Notes under the pieces: generated by a model
The model's database searches: none
Told to the model about the DNA's origin: nothing
Seen by the model: only the letters and a program-made list of their open reading frames with translations
DNA from: Inquilinus sp042743185
GTDB taxonomy: Bacteria; Pseudomonadota; Alphaproteobacteria; DSM-16000; Inquilinaceae
Reading direction: 5' to 3'
DNA length: 64,000 nt
Assembly: GCF_042743185.1 (NCBI RefSeq)
Contig: NZ_JBHYMS010000005.1
Coordinates: 1-64,000, forward strand
Made by a program: the position numbers and the translations under genes
In this document: positions 41,050-49,547 of the stretch, piece by piece
How the letters are laid out: each line of letters begins with the position of its first letter
How positions within the stretch are numbered: position 1 is the first letter of the stretch

Positions 41050-41716
41050 GGAGGCAGTATCCGGCGCCGCGCACGGTCTGCAGCAGCGGCGTGTCGAAGT
41101 CCCGGTCGATCTTCTGCCGCAGCCGGCTGATATGGACGTCGATCACGTTGGTCTGTGGATCGAAGTGATAGTTCCAGACATTCTCCAGCAGCATGGTCCG
41201 GGTGACCACCTGGCCGGAATGGCGCATCAGGTACTCCAGGATCTGGAACTCGCGCTGCTGCAGGTCGATCTTGCGGCCGGACCGGGTGACGCTGCGCGAC
41301 AGCAGGTCCATCTTCAGGTCGCCGATCTGCAGCTCGGTCTGCGCCGCCGCGGGGGCGATGCCGCGGCGCAGCAGCGCCTCCAGCCGGGCCAGCAGCTCGG
41401 TGAAGGCATAGGGCTTCGTCAGGTAGTCGTCGCCGCCGGCGCGCAGGCCGCGGACCCGGTCGTCGACCTGGCCCATCGCGCTCAGGAACAAGACCGGCGT
41501 CTGGTTGCCGTTGCGCCGGATGGTCTCGACGATCAGCAGGCCGTCCATGCCCGGCAGCATGCGGTCGACGATCATCGCGTCATAGGTCTCGCTGGTCGCC
41601 AGGAACAGCCCCTGCGGCCCGTCCGGCGCATGGTCCACGACGAATCCGCTCTCGCGCAGCCCCTTGGTCAGGTACTGCGCGGCCTGGGCGTCGTCTTCGA
41701 TCACGAGGATTCGCAT
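41036..41716 (-). CDS. OmpR/PhoB-family response regulator
   Basis: The 226-residue regulator has a receiver with Asp in AMIVDRMLPGMDGL and Lys in YLTKPYAFTELLARL. The winged-helix effector (about 130-222) contains LQQREFQILEYLMRHSGQVV and NVIDVHISRLRQKIDRDFDT then RGAGYCL. It is the first gene of the kinase pair; promoter and regulatory sequences must lie in the 70-bp gap to the DUF454 gene (41717-41786). Targets are unknown; the domain order resembles QseB/PmrA regulators. Confidence 0.93.
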   Translation of the reverse strand: MRILVIEDDAQAAQYLTKGLRESGFVVDHAPDGPQGLFLATSETYDAMIVDRMLPGMDGLLIVETIRRNGNQTPVLFLSAMGQVDDRVRGLRAGGDDYLTKPYAFTELLARLEALLRRGIAPAAAQTELQIGDLKMDLLSRSVTRSGRKIDLQQREFQILEYLMRHSGQVVTRTMLLENVWNYHFDPQTNVIDVHISRLRQKIDRDFDTPLLQTVRGAGYCLRASD

Positions 41717-41786
41717 GATCCTGACCTTACGACGAGGCGGGGCGGTTCGGAAATGACAAGCATGTCATGGCCGGCCCATCCTCCGG

Positions 41787-42203
41787 TTAGATTTTGTGGT
41801 CTGGGGCGGCGTTCGGCCGGGTCAGGATATAGAGGATCAGGATCGCGAAGAACGCGGCGACGATCCCGATCACCACCCGCGAATGCACCGCGACCACCAC
41901 CAGCGCCAGGCTGGCGCCGAGGCTGACCACCGCCAGCAGCTTGGCCCAGGCCGGGATGGCGCCGTGCCGTTCCCAGGCCTGCAGCGTCGGGCCGAAGCGG
42001 GGGTGGGTCAGCAGCCAGTTGTGCAGCCGCGGCGAGGAGCGGGCGAAGGCCCACAGCGCCAGGATCATGAAGATCGTGGTCGGCCACAGCGGCACGAACA
42101 GCCCGATGACGCCGGCGACGACGCAGAGCGTACCGAACAGCTGCAGCACCAGCCGCAGCGTGGTCGGGCCCAGGACCCCGATCCGTCTGAGGCTAAACCG
42201 CAT
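41787..42203 (-). CDS. DUF454 (YbaN-like) inner-membrane protein
   Basis: The 138-residue protein has three or four helices. The DUF454 hallmark is visible: GVIGLFVPLWPTTIFMILAL, followed by WAFARSSPRLHNWLLTHPRF and GAIPAWAKLLAVV. Function is unknown. ATG 42203 has AGGAGGG-type complementarity in the palindrome arm just upstream, so its start codon and first codons lie inside a long inverted repeat shared with the end of cydC. It is likely co-transcribed after cydD-cydC through that structured spacer. Confidence 0.88.
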   Translation of the reverse strand: MRFSLRRIGVLGPTTLRLVLQLFGTLCVVAGVIGLFVPLWPTTIFMILALWAFARSSPRLHNWLLTHPRFGPTLQAWERHGAIPAWAKLLAVVSLGASLALVVVAVHSRVVIGIVAAFFAILILYILTRPNAAPDHKI

Positions 42204-42463
42204 ATCCCGCCCTCGTTGTGTTCTGCGCCGGTTCAACCTGCCGGCTGGGCAGGAGAGCGGCGCAGCGCGATGTGATGCATCGCGCAAGCCGTTCGACGCC
42301 CCCAGCCGGCAGGTTCAACCGGCCCGGAGGGTCGCCTTGCGGCGGCCGCCTGCGGGCGCGGGCCGCTCGACCGTATGTCCCTATACGCTCTTCGCGGCCC
42401 GCGCCCTCATTCGACTCACCGCAAGGCGACGCAGAACGCAAGGAGGGCGGGATATGCGGTTTA
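42194..42463. repeat. 270-bp nested inverted-repeat structure between cydC and DUF454 gene
   Basis: An outer pair of 34-bp arms, 42194-42227 and 42430-42463, is inverted with three to four mismatches (taaaccgcatatcccgccctc at the left end). Inside are two independent hairpins. One is at 42230-42320: GGTTCAACCTGCCGGCTGGG with its complement at 42301-42320, topped by GCGCGATG/CATCGCGC. The other is at 42331-42430: GTCGCCTTGCGG/CCGCAAGGCGAC, GGGCGCGGGCCGC/GCGGCCCGCGCCC and CGTAT/ATACG. The arms include the cydC stop and the DUF454 start codon. Confidence 0.85.
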
Positions 42464-44212
42464 GACCGCGGCATGGCGCTTCGCCGGCCCCGGCAGGGCG
42501 GCGTCGAGAATCTCCGCCGGCACGCCCTGCACCGCGATCCGGCCCTCGGCCATCAGCACGGCGCTGTCGGCCAGGCGCATCAGCGCCGGGCGGTGGGTGA
42601 TCACCAGCGTGGTGCGGCCGGCGGTCAGCCGTTCCAGCGCCTCGATCACCTGCGCCTCGGTGTCGCCGTCCAGCCCCTCGGTCGGCTCGTCCAGCACCAG
42701 GATCGGCGCGTCCTTCAGGATGCAGCGGGCCAGGGCGATGCGCCGCGCCTGGCCGCCGGAGACCTGGACCCCGGCCTCGCCGACCCAGGTGTCGAGGCCG
42801 CGGGGCAACGCCGCGACCCAGGCGGAAAGACCGGCAGCCTCGACAGCGGCGGCCAGCCGGTCCGGGCACGCATCCGGGTCGCCGATCAGCAGGTTATCGC
42901 GGATCGTCCCGGCGAAGATCTGGCTGCGCTGCGACAGATAGGCGATACGGCGCCAGATCTCGGCCTGCGGCAGGCGGCGCAGGTCGACGCCGCCCAGGGT
43001 GACGGTGCCCTCGTCCGGGTCGCGAAAGCGCAGGATCAGGGCGGTCAGCGTGCTCTTGCCGCTGCCGCTCGGGCCGACCAGCGCGACCCGCTGGCCTTCC
43101 GGCAGCTCCAGGTCGATGTCACGCACCGCCGGCCGGTCGCCCGGCCGGTACCGGTAGGACACGCCGGACAGGATAAGGGTGTTTCCGTCCGGCGCCGGGG
43201 CGGGCGCCTCCGGGTCGCGCACCAGCGGCGCCAGCCCGGCGAAATCGAGCAGCCTGCGGGCGGCGGCGCGGGTGCGGCCGAGGTTCTGGAAGGCCAGCGG
43301 CAGGGGCACCAGCGCGTCGAACAGGGCCAGCGCGCCCAGCATCATCAACGCTACGGCCGGCCCCGGCAGCACCCCGGCGGCGACCCCGGCGACGCCCAGC
43401 GCCAGGATCGCCAGAGCCGCCAGCTGTCCGGCCAAGCCGGACAGGGCGGTCGAGACGCCGGACAACCGGGCCATGTGGCGCTGCGCCGCCATCAGCTCTT
43501 CGTTCTCGGCCAGCACCGCCTCGGCATGGCGGCCGTCGGCCTGATAGACCTTCAGCTCGGCCAAGCCCTGCACGCCCTCGACGATGCGGGTGCGCAGCCG
43601 CGCCGTGGCCAGGGCGATGGCCTGGCCGACCGGGGCGCCGATCCGCTGCATCGCCCAGGGCAAGGCGATGCCGACCAAGATCGCCAGCGCCACCACGATC
43701 GCCGCCGCGGCCGGGTCCAGCCACAGCAGCACGCCGCCGACCAGCAGCACCGCGAGGACGGCCACGACGGCGGGCACGATCACCCGCAGATAGACGGCGT
43801 CGAGGGAATCGACATCGGCGGTCATGCGGTTCAGCAGGTCGCCGCCGCGCTGTTCCTCCAGCCGGGCCGGGGCCAGCGGGATGGCGGCGCGGAACAGCCA
43901 GACGCGCAGCCCCGCCAGGAAGCGGAAGGTGGCGTCATGCGTCACCAGCCGCTCGGCATAGCGCGACCCGGTGCGCAGCACGGCCAGGCCGCGGATGCCG
44001 GCCGACGGGCTGGCGAAGTTGAAGGCCACGGCGGTCGCGGCCACGGCACCGGCCACGGCCGAGGCGGCGATGAACCAGCCCGACAGCACCAGCAGGCCCA
44101 GCCCCGACAGGGCGGTGACGACGGCGAGCAGCAGGCCGAGCACCATCTTCCGCCGCTGCGGTCGCGCCAGGCGCAGGATGGCGAGGAGGGGGCGGTCGCG
44201 GCGATCCATCAT
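42461..44212 (-). CDS. cydC: Heterodimeric ABC exporter subunit CydC
   Basis: The 583-residue half of the CydDC exporter moves glutathione/cysteine (and possibly haem-related cargo) to the periplasm and is needed for cytochrome bd assembly. It has six transmembrane helices (residues 15-300), with LLVLSGWFIAASAVAGAVAA near the start as in CydC. The nucleotide-binding domain has VGPSGSGKSTL near 370, signature VSGGQARRIALARC, Walker B ILVLDEPTEGLD and switch VITHRPALM. It overlaps cydD by four bases. cydAB is not in the window. Confidence 0.93.
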   Translation of the reverse strand: MMDRRDRPLLAILRLARPQRRKMVLGLLLAVVTALSGLGLLVLSGWFIAASAVAGAVAATAVAFNFASPSAGIRGLAVLRTGSRYAERLVTHDATFRFLAGLRVWLFRAAIPLAPARLEEQRGGDLLNRMTADVDSLDAVYLRVIVPAVVAVLAVLLVGGVLLWLDPAAAAIVVALAILVGIALPWAMQRIGAPVGQAIALATARLRTRIVEGVQGLAELKVYQADGRHAEAVLAENEELMAAQRHMARLSGVSTALSGLAGQLAALAILALGVAGVAAGVLPGPAVALMMLGALALFDALVPLPLAFQNLGRTRAAARRLLDFAGLAPLVRDPEAPAPAPDGNTLILSGVSYRYRPGDRPAVRDIDLELPEGQRVALVGPSGSGKSTLTALILRFRDPDEGTVTLGGVDLRRLPQAEIWRRIAYLSQRSQIFAGTIRDNLLIGDPDACPDRLAAAVEAAGLSAWVAALPRGLDTWVGEAGVQVSGGQARRIALARCILKDAPILVLDEPTEGLDGDTEAQVIEALERLTAGRTTLVITHRPALMRLADSAVLMAEGRIAVQGVPAEILDAALPGPAKRHAAV

Positions 44213-45936
44213 GCCGCCTCCGCCTGCACCCGGCCCTGGTCCAGCAGGATCCGGCGGTCGGCGATCGCCATCGCCGCCGGGCTGTGCGTCGCCACCACCA
44301 CGGTGCGGCCACGGGCCAGCCGGCGGATCGACTCCAGGATTTCCGCCTCGGTGTCGCGGTCGAGTGCGGCGGTCGGCTCGTCCAGCAACACCAGCGGCGC
44401 ATCCTTCAGGAAGGCGCGGGCCAGGGCGACGCGCTGGGCCTGGCCGCCGGACAGGCCGACACCGCGTTCGCCGACCGGCGTGTCCAGGCCCTGCGGCAGC
44501 GCCGCCGCGAACTCCGTCACCCGGGCCTCGGCCGCGGCGCGCTCGACCGCCGCATCGTCGGCCTCGGGCCGGCCCAGCCGGATGTTGTCGCGCAGCGTGC
44601 CGTGGAACAGCACCGGCGCCTGGCCGATCCAGGCGATGCGGCGGCGCAGCGCCTCCGGGTCGATCTCGGCCAGGTCGACGCCGTTGACCAGCACCCGGCC
44701 GGCATCCGGCCGGCGGAAGCCCAGCAGCAGCGACAGCAGGGTCGACTTGCCGGCGCCGCTCATGCCCACCAGGGCGACATGGTCGCCCGGCGCGATCCGC
44801 AGGCTGACGCCCCGCACGGCGCTGCGGGTGCCGCCGTCGAAGGCGACCGAGACGGTCTCGAACACGATGTCGAGGTCGCCTTGCGGCATCGGCCGGCCGC
44901 CGGCGGGGGCCTCGTCCGGCGTGTCCAGCACCTCGGCCAGGCCCTCGGCGGCTCCGATCGCGGCCACCCGGTCGTGGTAATAGGCCGCCAGCATCCGCAG
45001 CGGCTGGAAGAAGTCGGGCGCCATCAGCAGCACGAACAGGCCGCTGAACAGGGTCAGCTCCGGCGCGGTGCCCCAGCCGATATGGCCGAGCAGGCCGAGG
45101 CCGACATAGGTGGCGACGACCGCGACCGCGACCGAGGCGAAGAACTCCAGGCTGGCCGAGGACAGGAAGGCGATGCGCAGCACCCGCATGGTGCGGTCGC
45201 GGAAGGCGTCGGCGGCCAGCGCGATGCCCTCGACCTCGGCCTCGGCCCGGCCGAACAGCCGCAGCGTCGCCAGCCCCTGCAGCCGGTCGAGGAAATAGGC
45301 GCTCATCCGCGCCAGGGTGCGGAACTGCTTGCGGCTCTCATCCGCCGCCTTCATGCCGATCAGCGCCATCATCAGCGGCACGAAAGGCCCGGCGACGGTC
45401 AGGATCACGCCGGACACCCAGTCGACCGGATAGACCGCGGCCAGGATCAGGACCGGCAGGACCATCGCCACCCGGCTCTGCGGCAGGAAGCGGGCGTAGT
45501 AGCCGTCCAGCGCCTCGATCCGCTCGATCAGCGTGACCGCGAGATCGCCGGTCTGCCGCTCCGCCCGCCAGGCGGGCCCCAGGGCGTGGACGCGGTCCAG
45601 GATCCGCCGCCGCAGCCGGGTCTTGACCCGGGTCGCCGCGACGGCCCCCAGCGCCTCCCAGGCCCAGGCGGCGCCGGCCCGCAGCAGCGCCGCGGCCAGG
45701 AGGGCGGCGAACAGCGGCCAGAGGTCGGACAGCCCGGCGCCTTCCATCACCACGCGCTGCAGGATCAGCGCGATCAGCCCGGCCTGGGCGACGCCGCACA
45801 GGCCCTGGGCGATCCCGGCCGCCGCGGTCAGGCCGATCGGCCGGCGCGCCAGCCCGGCCTGCCGCTTCAGCCAGCGGCCGGCGGCGCGGTCGTCGATCTG
45901 GCCGGTCGAGGACGGGCGGGGCGGGGTAGGGGCCAA
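44209..45936 (-). CDS. cydD: Heterodimeric ABC exporter subunit CydD
   Basis: The 575-residue partner of CydC has six helices over about 30-310 with the CydD-like GIAQGLCGVAQAGLIALILQ at the start, then ATP-binding elements VGMSGAGKSTL near 385, signature LSGGQAQRVALARAF, Walker B LVLLDEPTAALD and switch ATHSPAAMA. The signature motifs of both halves are intact. It is the first gene of the pair, 164 bp after pepN; that spacer shows no gene. Confidence 0.93.
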   Translation of the reverse strand: MAPTPPRPSSTGQIDDRAAGRWLKRQAGLARRPIGLTAAAGIAQGLCGVAQAGLIALILQRVVMEGAGLSDLWPLFAALLAAALLRAGAAWAWEALGAVAATRVKTRLRRRILDRVHALGPAWRAERQTGDLAVTLIERIEALDGYYARFLPQSRVAMVLPVLILAAVYPVDWVSGVILTVAGPFVPLMMALIGMKAADESRKQFRTLARMSAYFLDRLQGLATLRLFGRAEAEVEGIALAADAFRDRTMRVLRIAFLSSASLEFFASVAVAVVATYVGLGLLGHIGWGTAPELTLFSGLFVLLMAPDFFQPLRMLAAYYHDRVAAIGAAEGLAEVLDTPDEAPAGGRPMPQGDLDIVFETVSVAFDGGTRSAVRGVSLRIAPGDHVALVGMSGAGKSTLLSLLLGFRRPDAGRVLVNGVDLAEIDPEALRRRIAWIGQAPVLFHGTLRDNIRLGRPEADDAAVERAAAEARVTEFAAALPQGLDTPVGERGVGLSGGQAQRVALARAFLKDAPLVLLDEPTAALDRDTEAEILESIRRLARGRTVVVATHSPAAMAIADRRILLDQGRVQAEAA

Positions 45937-46100
45937 GGGATCGGTGCTCCAGTGACTGCAGGCGAGGTAGGGCGCCAGCCCGGTCCGGTCAACGGCACGA
46001 AATGAAGCAGCTGTTTCGCGCCGCGGCGGGGGAATGGCTCTCGGACCATAGCGTCATCCGGATCGTCCTCCCCCTGTTCCTTGGTTTGATGCCCCGTGCC

Positions 46101-48746
46101 CTAAGCCCGGCTCTTCGCCGCGATCTCGTAGACGTCGCGCGACAGATCGGGCGCCGCCAGGATGCGGTCCAGCTCGGCCTTCATCGCCGCCTGCCGGCCG
46201 GGCTCGTGGCGCTGCCAGCGGCCGAGCGGCACCAGGATGCGCGCCGCCAGCTGCGGGTTCGGGCCGTTCAGAGCCAGCACCTGGTCGGCCAGGAAGGCGT
46301 AGCCGGAGCCGTCCGCGGCATGGAAGTGCAGCGGGTTGCCCATGGCCAGGCTGGAGATCAGCGCCCGCGCCCGGTTCGGGTTGCGCAGGGTGAAGGCCGG
46401 GTGCCGGGTCAGCGCCTTGATGGCGTCGAGCGTGCCGGGCAAGGCGGAGGTCGCCTGCAGCGCGAACCACTTGTCGACCACCAGCGGCTCGTCCTGCCAT
46501 TTGGCATAGAAAGCCTCCAGGGCCTCCTTCCGCTCCGGGATGTCGCGGTCGCGCAGCACGGTCAGCGCCGCCAGCACGTCGGTCATGGTGCCGCCGCTCC
46601 GCGCCTGGGCCAGGACCAGCCCGGTCGCCTCGGCATCGCCTTCCGGCAGGCCGAGATATCCGAGGCAGGCGTTCTTCAGCGCGCGCCGGCCGACGGCAGC
46701 GGCGGAGACGTCGAACGGCCCCTGGTCGTCATTGGCCTGATACACGGCCAGCAGCCGACCGCGCAGCGCGGTGGCGATCGCCGACCGCGCCGCTTCGCGC
46801 ACGGCATGGATGCCTTCGACGTCGATCACCGCCATCTGGTCGGCCAGGAAGGATTCGCTCGGCAGCGCCATCGCCTCGGCGACGAAGGCGGCGTCGAGCG
46901 CCGGGTCCTCCAGCAGCCGGCCGACGGCGGCGACGAAATCCGGATCCAGCCGCCACTCGCGCCCGGCCTTGCGGGCGGCGACGCCCTCCAGCAGCAGCTG
47001 GGCCGCCAGCTGCTGGCCGGCCTCCCAGCGGTTGAATGGGTCGATGTCATGGGCGAACAGGAAGGCCAGGCGCTCGCGCGGCTGCGGCGCCAGCTTGACC
47101 GGGGCGGAGAAGCCGCGGAACAGCGACGGCACCGGCCGCTCGGCCAGCCCCTCGAAAGTGAAGCGCTGGCGGGCCTCGGTCAGCGACAGCACCCGGGTGC
47201 CGGGCTTGGCCTCCGCCTCGCCGGCCAGCCGCACCGGCAGGTCGCGGCCTTGGGCGTCGAGCAGGCCGACCGCGACCGGAATGTGCAGCGGCTGCTTGTC
47301 CGCCTGGCCCGGCGTCGGCGCGGTCGATTGGCTGAGAGTGAGGCTGTAGCGGCCGGCCGCCCATTCCTCCTCGACCGCGATCTCCGGCGTGCCGGCCTGG
47401 GAGTACCAGCGGCGGAACAATTTCAGGTCGACGCCGCTGGCATCCTCCATCGCCGCGACGAAGTTCTCGCAGGTCGCGGCCTGGCCGTCATGGCGTTCGA
47501 CATAGAGGTCGATGCCCTTCCGGTAGCGTTCCGGCCCGAGCAGGGCGTGGATCATGCGGATGACCTCCGCGCCCTTCTCGTACACCGTCGGCGTGTAGAA
47601 GTTGTTGATCTCGATATAGCTCTCCGGCCGGATCGGATGGGCGATCGGGCCGGCATCCTCCGGGAACTGGATGGCGCGCAGGCGGCGGACATCGGCGATG
47701 CGCTGCACCGGCCGGCTGTTCGTGTCGGCCGAGAACTCCTGGTCGCGGAAGACGGTCAGGCCTTCCTTCAGCGACAGCTGGAACCAGTCGCGGCAGGTGA
47801 TGCGGTTGCCGGTCCAGTTGTGGAAATACTCGTGCGCCACCACGGATTCGACGCGCTGGAAGTCGCCGTCGGTCGCGGTCTCGCGGCTGGCCAGCACCAG
47901 GGCCGTGTTGAAGATGTTCAGGCCCTTGTTCTCCATCGCCCCCATGTTGAAGTCGGAGACGGCGACGATCATGAACAGGTCGAGGTCGTATTCGAAGCCG
48001 TAGACCTGCTCGTCCCAGGCCATCGACGCCTTCAGCGACCGCATGGCGTGGCCGACCTTGGTCTCGTCGCCCCGTCGGGTGAAGATCCTGAGCGCGACTT
48101 CGCGACCGGACCGGGTGGTGAAGCTGTCCTCGACCGCCACCAGGTCGCCGGCCACCAGCGCGAACAGGTAGGACGGCTTGGGGAACGGGTCTTCCCACTT
48201 CGCCCAGTGCCGGCCGCCCTCCACCTCGCCGGAACCGACCGGGTTGCCGTTGGACAGCAGCACCGGGACCTTCTCCTTGTCGGCAACGATGGTGGTGGTG
48301 TAGCGGGCCAGCACGTCCGGCCGGTCGAGATAGTAGGTGATGTGGCGGAAGCCCTCGGCCTCGCACTGGGTGCAGAAATTGCCGCCGGAGGTGTAGAGCC
48401 CCTGCAGCGAGGTGTTCTTCTGCGGCTCGATCTCGGTGGTGATCTCGAGGGTGAAGGACTGGGGCAGGCCGGGCAGGGTCAGGTGCTCGGCATCGACCGA
48501 ATAGCGGTTGGCGCCCAGCGCCTCGCCGTCGAGGGCGATCGCGGTCAGCTTCAGGTTCTGGCCGTCCAGCACCAGCGGCGCCGCAGGGTCGGAGGTCGCC
48601 GGGTTGCGCCGCATGATCAGGCGCGACCGCACCGTCGCCCCGTCCTCGCGCAGGTCGAAATGCAGGTCGACCGTATCGATCAGGAAATCGGGCAGGCGGT
48701 AGTCGGCGAGGCGGACGGTGCGCGGGGCGCTGGTGGAATCGGTCAT
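46101..48746 (-). CDS. pepN: Aminopeptidase N (M1 family)
   Basis: The 881-residue zinc aminopeptidase is the bacterial PepN type and removes N-terminal residues from peptides in the cytosol. The substrate-anchoring GAMENKGLN motif is near residue 270. The zinc site is HEYFHNWTGNRITC with His305, Glu306 and His309, and the third ligand Glu lies about 18 residues on in LKEGLTVFRDQEF. The N-terminal beta domain and the C-terminal alpha-helical DUF3458 parts are complete. The length equals that of E. coli PepN. It appears to be transcribed on its own. Confidence 0.95.
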   Translation of the reverse strand: MTDSTSAPRTVRLADYRLPDFLIDTVDLHFDLREDGATVRSRLIMRRNPATSDPAAPLVLDGQNLKLTAIALDGEALGANRYSVDAEHLTLPGLPQSFTLEITTEIEPQKNTSLQGLYTSGGNFCTQCEAEGFRHITYYLDRPDVLARYTTTIVADKEKVPVLLSNGNPVGSGEVEGGRHWAKWEDPFPKPSYLFALVAGDLVAVEDSFTTRSGREVALRIFTRRGDETKVGHAMRSLKASMAWDEQVYGFEYDLDLFMIVAVSDFNMGAMENKGLNIFNTALVLASRETATDGDFQRVESVVAHEYFHNWTGNRITCRDWFQLSLKEGLTVFRDQEFSADTNSRPVQRIADVRRLRAIQFPEDAGPIAHPIRPESYIEINNFYTPTVYEKGAEVIRMIHALLGPERYRKGIDLYVERHDGQAATCENFVAAMEDASGVDLKLFRRWYSQAGTPEIAVEEEWAAGRYSLTLSQSTAPTPGQADKQPLHIPVAVGLLDAQGRDLPVRLAGEAEAKPGTRVLSLTEARQRFTFEGLAERPVPSLFRGFSAPVKLAPQPRERLAFLFAHDIDPFNRWEAGQQLAAQLLLEGVAARKAGREWRLDPDFVAAVGRLLEDPALDAAFVAEAMALPSESFLADQMAVIDVEGIHAVREAARSAIATALRGRLLAVYQANDDQGPFDVSAAAVGRRALKNACLGYLGLPEGDAEATGLVLAQARSGGTMTDVLAALTVLRDRDIPERKEALEAFYAKWQDEPLVVDKWFALQATSALPGTLDAIKALTRHPAFTLRNPNRARALISSLAMGNPLHFHAADGSGYAFLADQVLALNGPNPQLAARILVPLGRWQRHEPGRQAAMKAELDRILAAPDLSRDVYEIAAKSRA

Positions 48747-48894
48747 CGGATCTCGGCCGCTGGAGAAGCTGTTGCCTCCTGTCTAGACCAGTGCGGCCGG
48801 CGGTGGAATGGGGGAGCGGTCGGGGGCGCTGCCGACGTGCGGCCCGTCTGCCTGAAGACGAATGCTCCGGCGCGGCGCGCCGAAACGGGCAGGG

Positions 48895-49212
48895 TCAGCT
48901 CTCGCCACCCTCGGCCAGCTCGGCCTCCCAGTTGGCGCCGCCATAGAACAAGCGGAAGATCACTACGTCGTCGGCTTCCACAGCAAAGGCCACGGTCACG
49001 CGGCGCTCGAAACCGACAATGCGAAGCCCAGGCCGCAGATCGTTCCGGAGGGTGCCGCGTTTCGAGGCGTAGTCAAAGCCACGGCAATAGGTCTCGATGC
49101 GCTCGACAAAGCGCATAGCCGTGACGGGGCCTGCGGCATGATCGACGGTATCGTATATCCATCGCAGGTCCGCCTGCGCTTCCGGCAACAGAACGACGCG
49201 GCGGCGCTTCAC
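48895..49212 (-). CDS. RelE/ParE-family toxin
   Basis: The 105-residue toxin has the ParE-type fold: VVLLPEAQADLRWIYDTVDH, AMRFVERIETYCRGFDYASK, RGTLRNDLRPGLRIVGFERR and VVIFRLFYGGANWEAEL. Members either inhibit gyrase (ParE) or cleave mRNA (RelE). The pattern, with an R-G-x-x-R-x-x-L stretch and a RLFYGG strand, is closer to ParE. Its ATG overlaps the antitoxin stop, giving the usual antitoxin-first order. Confidence 0.88.
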   Translation of the reverse strand: MKRRRVVLLPEAQADLRWIYDTVDHAAGPVTAMRFVERIETYCRGFDYASKRGTLRNDLRPGLRIVGFERRVTVAFAVEADDVVIFRLFYGGANWEAELAEGGES

Positions 49213-49490
49213 TCCTTCCCCTTGAGGCGGGCGGCGTGATGCGCGCGGAGACTGTCGAACACCTTGTCGATCAGGATGACTCTAGAAGGGTCCTCCTTCC
49301 AGGCGTCGTAGACCGGCACCACTTCGTCGCGCAGCCAGCGCTCCACGGCGGCATCGCGTTCCTGGAGAGCGCGCAGGCCTGCACGGATCACTTCACTGCT
49401 CGTGGCATAGGCGCCCGAGGCAACAAGCTGGTCAATGAAGGCCGCCTGCTCGGCCGGCAAGCTGAAGGTGCGTTTTTCGGTGGCGGACAT
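49209..49490 (-). CDS. ParD-like antitoxin (ribbon-helix-helix)
   Basis: The 93-residue protein has an N-terminal RHH domain: RTFSLPAEQAAFIDQLVASG, then AYATSSEVIRAGLRALQERD. The C-terminal arm (residues 50-93) wraps the toxin. GAGGAGG lies five bases before ATG 49490; the longer frame from 49526 would swallow the operator. It is coupled to the toxin gene by ATGA. A perfect 19-bp palindrome upstream is its probable autoregulatory site. Confidence 0.88.
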   Translation of the reverse strand: MSATEKRTFSLPAEQAAFIDQLVASGAYATSSEVIRAGLRALQERDAAVERWLRDEVVPVYDAWKEDPSRVILIDKVFDSLRAHHAARLKGKE

Positions 49491-49510
49491 GCGGCCTCCT
49501 CGAGACGTTC

Positions 49511-49529
49511 GGTATGATATTATCATACC
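49511..49529. promoter_or_regulatory. Perfect 19-bp palindromic operator of the ParDE-type module
   Basis: GGTATGATA-T-TATCATACC is exactly symmetric and A+T-rich, and lies 21 bp upstream of the antitoxin ATG. It overlaps a likely -10 (tatgat). Autorepression by the RHH antitoxin is the expected mode. Confidence 0.8.
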
Positions 49530-49547
49530 GTCGCCCTGGCTGCCTGT

